Program-made: the position numbers and the translations under genes
Part shown: positions 1 through 4,521 of the stretch, one piece after another
Position numbering within the stretch: position 1 is the stretch's first letter
Layout of the letters: the number at the start of each line of letters is the position of its first letter
NCBI GenBank assembly: GCA_020637295.1
Contig: JACJWF010000033.1
Location: 1-5,744, forward strand
From: Acidimicrobiaceae bacterium
GTDB taxonomy: Bacteria; Actinomycetota; Acidimicrobiia; Acidimicrobiales; Ilumatobacteraceae
Reading direction: 5' to 3'
DNA length: 5,744 bases
The notes under the pieces: generated by a model
Told to the model about the DNA's origin: nothing
The model's database searches: none
The model's input: only the letters and a program-made list of their open reading frames with translations

Positions 1-516
1 CTCCAACCACTGGATGGCCGTCACGGTGGTGGCCTCGTCGAAGTCCACCACCCGCTCCGGCCCGGCCGAGCCGCGGTAGAACGCCCTGCCGAGCGGCGAT
101 GCCGTCAGCGCCTCCGGCGGCGGGGTCAGCAGCGGGCCGAGGTCCGGCTGCACGAGGAACCCGCAGAAGTCGGTGCTGTCCTCGGTGACACCGGGGGCGA
201 ACACGTCGCCGCGGTGGCCGGGCATGCAGACCCGGTAGCCGGCGTGGCGCAGGGTGCGCAGCAGGTTCGGTTCGGTGGCGGTGAGCAGGTGGTCCAGCGT
301 GCGGTGGCCGGCGACGTGCGGGTACCACCCGGTCATGAACGACACCCGGCTGGGCCCGCACACGGGGTGCTGGGTCCAGGCGTTGTCGAAGCGCACACCG
401 CGTGCGGCCAGCGCGTCGATGTGTGGCGTGCGGGCCACCGGATTGCCGAACGCGCCGACAGCGTCGGCCCGCAACTGGTCGGGCATGAAGACCAGGACGT
501 TCGGCCGGTCACTCAT
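1..516 (-). CDS. Cys-type sulfatase, N-terminal 172 residues (runs off the window)
   Basis: This is a type I sulfatase (alkaline phosphatase superfamily), which hydrolyses sulfate esters. Reverse-strand translation from ATG at 516 is open to base 1. The first beta strand is followed by MPDQLRADAVG, with the metal-ligand Asp at residue 13. The formylglycine signature CGPSR is at residues 53-57, followed by VSFMTGWYP, so Cys53 is the residue the formylglycine-generating enzyme would oxidise. No signal peptide precedes the first strand, which suggests a cytoplasmic enzyme. About 300 further residues, including the C-terminal metal-binding Asp-His and substrate residues, are expected outside the window. 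The start overlaps the end of the 2TM gene by 8 bases (ATGAGTGA) with only a weak ribosome site, so translation is probably coupled. Its motifs differ from the sulfatase at 820-2319, so it is not a recent duplicate. The substrate is unknown; a sulfated fucose-type sugar is inferred from the neighbours. Confidence 0.93.
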   Translation of the reverse strand, partial: MSDRPNVLVFMPDQLRADAVGAFGNPVARTPHIDALAARGVRFDNAWTQHPVCGPSRVSFMTGWYPHVAGHRTLDHLLTATEPNLLRTLRHAGYRVCMPGHRGDVFAPGVTEDSTDFCGFLVQPDLGPLLTPPPEALTASPLGRAFYRGSAGPERVVDFDEATTVTAIQWLE

Positions 517-808
517 CCTGCGCAGACCCGCTGTCCTTCGCTCGCTCCTCGGCCAGGTAGCGCTGGTACCGCTGATCGTTCCCCTTGCCGTACAGCAGGA
601 AGTAGACCCCGGCGTGCACCACGATGGCGATGCTCCATCCGATCGTCGTCCAGTAGGCCCACTGGATGCCGCCACCCGTCACTGCGTCGATGACCCACAC
701 GGCGATGTTGCCGACGACGAACAGGGCGACGTGGACCAGCAACGCGGCGCGGTCCTCCATGTGCTTGCGAGCGCGCTCCTCCGGTGTTCCGGCTCTCACC
801 ATCGACAT
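509..808 (-). CDS. Small 2TM-domain membrane protein, 99 aa
   Basis: A 99-residue protein resembling the 2TM domain family (PF13239), whose function is not established. It has a charged N-terminus (ERARKHMEDR, residues 11-20), a first hydrophobic helix at about 21-41, a second at about 49-72 containing GWSIAIVVHAGVYF, and a charged tail with YQRYLAEERAKD at about 81-92. The family typically shows this Gly-Trp and His-Ala pattern in the second helix. Start chosen: ATG at 808 lies 6 bases after AGGAGG (820-815). ATG at 802 is 12 bases away, and ATG at 812 is in another frame. The gene begins 11 bases after the upstream sulfatase stop and ends 8 bases inside the next sulfatase, so it is embedded in the transcription unit. 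The domain often accompanies sensor kinases, but no kinase is present. A role in sulfatase function or transport is not shown by the sequence. Confidence 0.88.
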   Translation of the reverse strand: MSMVRAGTPEERARKHMEDRAALLVHVALFVVGNIAVWVIDAVTGGGIQWAYWTTIGWSIAIVVHAGVYFLLYGKGNDQRYQRYLAEERAKDSGSAQDE

Positions 809-814
809 CCATGA

Positions 815-820
815 CCTCCT
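815..820 (-). promoter_or_regulatory. Ribosome binding site of the 2TM gene (AGGAGG)
   Basis: A perfect AGGAGG on the minus strand begins at the last base of the upstream sulfatase stop codon (TGA, 822-820). It lies 6 bases from ATG 808, which fixes that start over the nearby ATGs at 812 and 802. It is the strongest ribosome site in the window, so this small protein may be made in higher amounts than its neighbours. Confidence 0.8.
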
Positions 821-2319
821 CAGACACTGCCACCGAACGCCCTGATGCCAGGCGACGCGTCCGCTTCCGCCGGGTGGCGGGACAGCAGCACGTCGGCCCA
901 GTGCGCCCGCCCAGTCTCGCGTAGCCGGTCGAGGTAGGCGGGAAGGTGGCCACGGGTGTGCAGCGGCCCTCCTTCGGCGCGGACGGTGTCCAGGGGGTCG
1001 GTGACGCCGTTGCGGCTCAACTGGTCGTCCACCCAGGCCTGCATGATCGCCTGCCCCTCGGCCGCGACGGCGGGTGCGCTGGCGGCGAGATCGGTGGTCT
1101 CGTGCGGGTCGTGGACGACGTCGAACAGCATCGAATCCGGCCAGTGGCCGTGGTAGCCGTCGTGGTAGGTCTCGACGTAGAGGTGGTCGCCCCAGCGGAC
1201 GGACCGCTGGCACGACCACGCCCCCTGCGACAGGACGAGGTGGTCCCGCCCGGCCTCGGTGCCGGCCCGCAACTCGTCAGCGACCGAGATGCCGTCCCAG
1301 TCCGACGGCACGCGCAGGCCGGCCAACCCGAGCAGCGTTGCGGCGACGTCGAGGTGGTAGTGCAGCCCGCCGTACGTTCGCGGGGCCAGGCCCGGCCAGC
1401 GCAGCACCGACGGGATGTGGCACGTCGGCTCGTCCGCCGCCTGGTGGTCGGCGTAGACGCCGAGCTCGCCGAACGCCTCACCGTGGTCGGAGCTGATGAG
1501 CACGGCGGTGTCCTCCAGCACGCCCAGGTCGGCCAGCTTGTTCAGCAGCGTGCCCACGGCGTCGTCGGCGTAGCGGACCCCGACGTCGTACCCGTCGAAC
1601 ACCGCCTTCACCTCGTCCGGCCCGGCCAGGTTCCACGGCTGGCGCGGCGGTGGCGTGCCCCACTCGTCGGGCTTGAAGCCCCACGGCTCCTGCGCGCTGT
1701 GCGGCCCGGCCAACCCCCAGTTGCGCTCGCGCACGGCCTCGTCGTGCCACGCCGGCACCGGGTCGCCCTCGAACGGGTTGCCGTACTCGGCCGGCACGAT
1801 GTACGGGGTGTGCGGGTCCCACAGGTGCACGTGGAAGAACCACCGGTCGGCCCGGCCGCGGCGTTCCAGCCAGTCGAGCGCATGGGGCAGCACCTCGTGC
1901 GCCTGCTCCAGCCCCATGTTGCGCATCAGGTTCATGGCCTCCATGAACCCGTGGTTCCACCAGGTGGCGGAGTGGCGGAAGGGGAAGGAGGACAGCGAAG
2001 CCGTGTTCCAGCCGGCGTTGTAGAACTGGGTGGCCCAGGAGCGGCGGGCGTTGCGGCTGAAGAACCCGCGGGCGGGGCCTTCGATCCGCGGCTCGGATGC
2101 CGTGCCGCCGTGGTTGACCACCCCGTTGACGATGCCGAAGCGGCCGGTGATCAGCGCCGTCCGGCTGGGCAGGCACGGCACGTCGGACGCATAGACCTGC
2201 TCGAAGCGGACGGCCTCCCGGGCCAGCGCATCGATGTTCGGTGTGGTGTTGCGGTGGTAGCCGTAACAGCCGAGGTGGTCCGACCGCAGTGTGTCGATGT
2301 CGATGTAGAGAACTCGCAC
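820..2319 (-). CDS. Cys-type sulfatase, complete, 499 aa
   Basis: A full-length type I sulfatase. The N-terminus is the first core strand (MRVLYIDIDTLRSDHLGCYGY), with metal ligands at Asp7/Asp9. The formylglycine signature CLPSR is at residues 49-53 (Cys49), followed by TALITGR. LWDPHTPY at 166-173 matches the usual mid-domain active-site His region. SSDHGEAFGE at 276-285 carries the second metal pair, Asp278-His279. A subdomain with DPHETTDL at 404-411 matches the usual sulfatase C-terminal 'D..E..NL' element. There is no signal peptide or membrane segment, so the enzyme is probably cytoplasmic. The start is GTG at 2319 with a G-rich ribosome site (GGGGGGTG) 12 bases after the SRPBCC stop; starting later would cut into the core strand. 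Length is normal for the family. Activity needs a formylglycine-generating enzyme, not present here. The sulfated substrate is not readable from sequence; sulfated fucose or fucan is inferred from fuconate dehydratase in the locus. Confidence 0.95.
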   Translation of the reverse strand: MRVLYIDIDTLRSDHLGCYGYHRNTTPNIDALAREAVRFEQVYASDVPCLPSRTALITGRFGIVNGVVNHGGTASEPRIEGPARGFFSRNARRSWATQFYNAGWNTASLSSFPFRHSATWWNHGFMEAMNLMRNMGLEQAHEVLPHALDWLERRGRADRWFFHVHLWDPHTPYIVPAEYGNPFEGDPVPAWHDEAVRERNWGLAGPHSAQEPWGFKPDEWGTPPPRQPWNLAGPDEVKAVFDGYDVGVRYADDAVGTLLNKLADLGVLEDTAVLISSDHGEAFGELGVYADHQAADEPTCHIPSVLRWPGLAPRTYGGLHYHLDVAATLLGLAGLRVPSDWDGISVADELRAGTEAGRDHLVLSQGAWSCQRSVRWGDHLYVETYHDGYHGHWPDSMLFDVVHDPHETTDLAASAPAVAAEGQAIMQAWVDDQLSRNGVTDPLDTVRAEGGPLHTRGHLPAYLDRLRETGRAHWADVLLSRHPAEADASPGIRAFGGSV

Positions 2320-2331
2320 GGCACCCCCCGC

Positions 2332-2811
2332 TCAGCCGGCGGTGACGACCTGCTCCAGCCGGGCCACGCTGGCCTCGATCATCTCGACCGGGACGATCGG
2401 CCAGGTGCGGTTCGCCGCCCGCAACGCGGGGACGATGTCGGTCCAGTCGCAGTAGTTGGTGACGTCGGTGGTCTCGTCGTCCACCGGGTCCAGCTGCCAG
2501 CCGTAGACGTGCCCGAGCGGCGGCTGGTCGACGGCGCCGATGGTCCACTCCACCAGCCGGCCGGGCTCGAAGCGGGTGACGGTGTTGCGCACCTGGTACT
2601 TGCCGAGGCCGGGGATGTCGTTCAGCGGGGCACGGTCCATGTCCATGTCGAACGTGTCGCCCACGGCCGTGACCGGGCGGGCGTCGGGCGCCGCCTCGAG
2701 CATCCCCGAGCCGTCGATGCGGACGTGGCCGGCGGGGTCACTGACGATCGCGAAGATCGCGGCGGCAGGGGCGGCGATGCGGAGGGTGGCGGACACTCGT
2801 TCAGCGGACAT
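2332..2811 (-). CDS. SRPBCC / polyketide cyclase-like ligand-binding protein, 159 aa
   Basis: A 159-residue protein of the SRPBCC (START-like, Polyketide_cyc2) superfamily, whose helix-grip fold binds small hydrophobic ligands. The opening SATLRIAAPAAAIFAIVSDPAGH (residues 7-29) is the typical first strand plus 'APAxxIFAxxxDP' helix of this group, followed by IDGSG at 32-36, and NTVTRFEPGRLVEWTIG at 76-92 is the characteristic central strand pair. Length is normal for a single domain. No catalytic residues can be assigned. Members of this group are common in actinobacteria and mostly uncharacterised. The start is ATG at 2811; there is no Shine-Dalgarno sequence in front, but a TACGGT hexamer ends 6 bases upstream, compatible with a leaderless mRNA. 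The gene ends 12 bases before the sulfatase GTG, so the two are probably co-transcribed. A link to sugar metabolism is not evident. Confidence 0.9.
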   Translation of the reverse strand: MSAERVSATLRIAAPAAAIFAIVSDPAGHVRIDGSGMLEAAPDARPVTAVGDTFDMDMDRAPLNDIPGLGKYQVRNTVTRFEPGRLVEWTIGAVDQPPLGHVYGWQLDPVDDETTDVTNYCDWTDIVPALRAANRTWPIVPVEMIEASVARLEQVVTAG

Positions 2812-2817
2812 CGTCGT

Positions 2818-2823
2818 ACCGTA
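2818..2823 (-). promoter_or_regulatory. Possible -10 element (TACGGT) for a leaderless SRPBCC mRNA
   Basis: On the minus strand TACGGT fits the actinobacterial TAnnnT -10 pattern and ends 6 bases before ATG 2811, placing the expected transcription start at or next to the A of the start codon. The absence of a Shine-Dalgarno sequence agrees with leaderless translation. No good -35 hexamer is seen at 16-18 bases, so support is weak. If real, the SRPBCC, sulfatase, 2TM and second sulfatase genes form their own transcription unit. Confidence 0.3.
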
Positions 2824-2845
2824 CCCCGGTGACTGAAGGCGCTGA

Positions 2846-2947
2846 TCACTCCGGAGCATCATCGATGGCGGCCCAGTAGTCGGGGTCATCGGCGAAGCTG
2901 ACGACCTTGACGATGCCGTCGGCAGAGAGCACGGCAACAAACGCCAC
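2846..2947 (-). CDS. 33-codon coding-like frame just after, and in frame with, the Panacea gene
   Basis: From GTG 2947 to TGA 2846 the minus strand encodes 33 residues with a natural composition: two alternating hydrophobic stretches (FVAVLSADGIVKVVSF), then an acidic, aromatic tail (ADDPDYWAAIDDAPE). Codons are G-rich in position 1. About 27 of 33 end in G or C, similar to the Panacea gene, whereas the other frame I read is an arginine-rich shadow. The Panacea stop (TGA 2959-2957) is in the same frame with only three codons between, so this could be a C-terminal extension cut off by a stop mutation or reached by readthrough, a separate micro-protein, or the remnant of a lost downstream partner. 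No good ribosome site precedes the GTG. I do not recognise the sequence and assign no function. That the frame is or was coding is likely; that it is a working gene today is uncertain. Confidence 0.4.
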   Translation of the reverse strand: MAFVAVLSADGIVKVVSFADDPDYWAAIDDAPE

Positions 2948-2956
2948 TGCGCCGGA

Positions 2957-3505
2957 TCACGCTGAGAGGAGGCCGGCCTGGGCTGCCGCCTCATGCTGGA
3001 GGCGACGCGAGGTCGGCGTCGAGACCTGACGTGCCCCCACCAGCGCTGCCTCGTAAGGGATGTCGTCGCCGAAGTCGACCAACTGCCACCCCGCCTCATC
3101 GTGCGAGAGGTCGCTGACCTGACGTGCGTTCAGCCCATCCAGATCTGCCAAGACCTTGTCGATGGTGGCGAGCTCTTCGGTGGTGAACACGCTGAGGTCC
3201 GCGTTGCGAAGCGGCACCAGCCGGTGTTGCTGGTAGCCAAGGAACTCCTCCGCCTCCAGTGAAGCCTCGCCGGCGGCGACCAAGTTGTCTCGAACCGGGC
3301 GCTGACGCCTGGCCGCCGGGCCGTGCTCCAACTTCTGATACACCGCACCGGAGATCGGCCGGCCGGTGCGTCGTACATGGGCGAACTCGGCGAAGAACAT
3401 GACCTTGTTGAGCTTCGTGGCGCCACCTGACCGGTCGGACTGCAGGCGGGAGGCGACATGCAGCAGCAACTCTGTGAACTTGCGTTCGTCGTATGTCGGC
3501 TTCAT
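2957..3505 (-). CDS. Panacea-domain (DUF4065 / SocA-like) antitoxin-type protein, 182 aa
   Basis: The Panacea domain is known from antitoxins that neutralise varied toxins in two-gene systems, and from the SocA proteolysis adaptor of Caulobacter. Seen here: an N-terminal helix YDERKFTELLLHVASR (residues 5-20), the family core TKLNKVMFFAEFAHVRRTGR (30-49), ISGAVYQKLEHGPAAR (51-66), FLGYQQHRLVPLR (88-100), and FTTEELATIDKVLADL (107-122), ending with the conserved LSHDEAGW (133-140) and IPYEAA (149-154). It is full length for the shorter single-domain form. The start is ATG 3505, 7 bases after AGGA (3516-3513). By hand count about 35 of 182 codons end in A or T (ACA, TTG-rich Leu, CGT, GCA, GAT), visibly more than in the flanking sugar genes, which suggests transfer. 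No full-length toxin gene lies beside it, so it may be an orphan antitoxin or a regulator or adaptor with another partner. Confidence 0.88.
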   Translation of the reverse strand: MKPTYDERKFTELLLHVASRLQSDRSGGATKLNKVMFFAEFAHVRRTGRPISGAVYQKLEHGPAARRQRPVRDNLVAAGEASLEAEEFLGYQQHRLVPLRNADLSVFTTEELATIDKVLADLDGLNARQVSDLSHDEAGWQLVDFGDDIPYEAALVGARQVSTPTSRRLQHEAAAQAGLLSA

Positions 3506-3512
3506 GGGGTGA

Positions 3513-3516
3513 TCCT
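3513..3516 (-). promoter_or_regulatory. Ribosome binding site of the Panacea gene (AGGA)
   Basis: Minus-strand AGGA within GCAGGATCACCCC lies 7 bases from ATG 3505. The frame stays open further upstream, but that part is low-complexity and unlike the family, so this site and the domain boundary decide the start. Confidence 0.55.
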
Positions 3517-3528
3517 GCAGGAAGGGTG

Positions 3529-3552
3529 TGACAACGAGGGTGCTGGTTGCCA
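3529..3552. repeat. Imperfect inverted repeat upstream of the Panacea gene
   Basis: TGACAAC, ten bases, then GTTGCCA: 6 of 7 arm positions pair (A3531 against C3550 does not). It is centred about 35 bases upstream of the Panacea ATG, where an operator for an autoregulated toxin-antitoxin-type gene could lie. A TTGGCA hexamer (minus strand, 3553-3548) overlaps one arm and resembles a -35 box, but no acceptable -10 follows at 16-18 bases. One short imperfect repeat can occur by chance. It is not followed by a T-run, so it is not a typical terminator. Confidence 0.2.
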
Positions 3553-3594
3553 AAGCTACGGCGAGCGTTCCGGCGGACCGTTGAGTACGCGGCG

Positions 3595-4521
3595 TCAGGG
3601 ATCCGCGCGGGGTACCCCGAGCGCGGGCCACAGGTCGTCGGGCAGGGTCATGGTGGCGTACGACGCGTCGGCGCGGATCTCCTCGGCGGAGCGGGCGCCC
3701 ACCAGCACCGTGGAGACCGCCGGCGCCCGCATCGCGAACTGCACCGCGGCTGCGGCCAGCGGCACGCGGAACTCGGCGCATGTCGCGGCCATCGCTCGCG
3801 CCTGCGCCAGCAACTCGGGTGGCGCCGCCGCGTAGTCGAACGTGGCGCCCGCCGCTGCGGGATCGGCGAGCAGGCCGCTGTTGAAGACCCCGCCGAGGAT
3901 CACATCGACGCCCCGCTGCCCGCACAGCGCCAGAAGGGGTGCGCCGGACCGGTCGAGCAGGGTCCACCGCCCCGCCAGCAGCACACAGTCCAGCGGCAGG
4001 TCAGCGACGAAACGGTGGAGCATCTGCCACTGGTTCATCCCGCACCCGACCCTGCCGATCACGCCCTCATCGCGGAGTTGGAACAGGGTGGGGAACGCCT
4101 GGTCGCGGGCCAGTGTCTCGTGGTCGTCGGGGTCGTGGACGTGCACGATGTCCAGGCGGTCCATCCCCAGCCGCTGCAGCGACGCCTCCAGCGACCGCAG
4201 CACTCCGTCGCGGGTGAAGTCGAACACCGGGTCCACGCCCGGCACGTTGGCGAACGCGCTGGCAGGCCGTGGCCCGCTCGGTGCCACCAGCACCCGCCCC
4301 ACCTTCGACGCCAACGTGAACTGATCACGCGGCCGCCCGGCCAGCGCCGCGCCCAACCGGGTCTCGCCCAGCCCGTGCCCGTACTGCGGGGCGGTGTCGA
4401 AGAAGCGGATGCCGCAGTCCCACGCCGCGTCCACCGTGGCGCGGGCGTCGCGTTCCGACACCTCGGTGAACAGGTTGCCGAGCGGGGCCGCCCCGAAGCC
4501 CAGCGCGGCCGTCGCCGTCAT
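3595..4521 (-). CDS. Aldo-keto reductase, probable L-fucose / D-threo-aldose 1-dehydrogenase, 308 aa
   Basis: An NAD(P)-dependent aldo-keto reductase that probably oxidises L-fucose (or a related sugar) to its lactone in the cytoplasm. The catalytic tetrad is complete: Asp42 and Tyr47 in FFDTAPQYGHG (40-50), Lys73 in ASKVG (71-75), and His129 in DIVHVHDPDD (124-133). The His-Asp-Pro-Asp-Asp form replaces the common His-Trp-Pro and resembles the aldose 1-dehydrogenase branch. GLGETRLGAAL (50-60) and the cofactor loop STVLVGARSAEEI (270-282) are typical. Length is normal. ATG 4521 overlaps the fuconate dehydratase stop by 4 bases (ATGA), so the two are translationally coupled, which supports a role as the L-fucose dehydrogenase of the non-phosphorylating pathway. 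As I recall, the Xanthomonas campestris fucose cluster also uses an aldo-keto reductase for this step. Exact substrate (L-fucose, L-galactose, D-arabinose) and cofactor are inferred. The stop is followed by an 89-base gap before the Panacea gene. Confidence 0.88.
   Translation of the reverse strand: MTATAALGFGAAPLGNLFTEVSERDARATVDAAWDCGIRFFDTAPQYGHGLGETRLGAALAGRPRDQFTLASKVGRVLVAPSGPRPASAFANVPGVDPVFDFTRDGVLRSLEASLQRLGMDRLDIVHVHDPDDHETLARDQAFPTLFQLRDEGVIGRVGCGMNQWQMLHRFVADLPLDCVLLAGRWTLLDRSGAPLLALCGQRGVDVILGGVFNSGLLADPAAAGATFDYAAAPPELLAQARAMAATCAEFRVPLAAAAVQFAMRAPAVSTVLVGARSAEEIRADASYATMTLPDDLWPALGVPRADP

Noticed and set aside
810..812. ATG at 812 as start of the 2TM gene
   Set aside because: It is in another frame and only 2 bases from the ribosome site; that frame gives an Arg-rich shadow.
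809..1219. N-terminal extension of the 2TM frame to an upstream start
   Set aside because: The extra residues are an Arg/Pro-rich shadow of the sulfatase C-terminus; AGGAGG 6 bases before ATG 808 and the family's usual length fix the start.
946..2832. 628-codon plus-strand open frame
   Set aside because: It lies antisense to the sulfatase and SRPBCC genes, is dominated by Val, Gly, Arg and Ala with no recognisable domain, and is the usual high-GC shadow frame.
2812..3099. Upstream extension of the SRPBCC frame
   Set aside because: The added residues are Arg/Ser/Pro-rich shadow of the Panacea 3' end and the 33-codon frame; the SRPBCC fold begins right after ATG 2811.
3506..3594. Rho-independent terminator between the aldo-keto reductase and Panacea genes
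   Set aside because: Only a 3-bp hairpin and the imperfect inverted repeat are seen, with no T-run on the minus strand after either.
3506..3967. Upstream extension of the Panacea frame
   Set aside because: The added stretch overlaps the aldo-keto reductase end and is Arg/Gly/Ala-rich; the Panacea domain and a ribosome site support ATG 3505.
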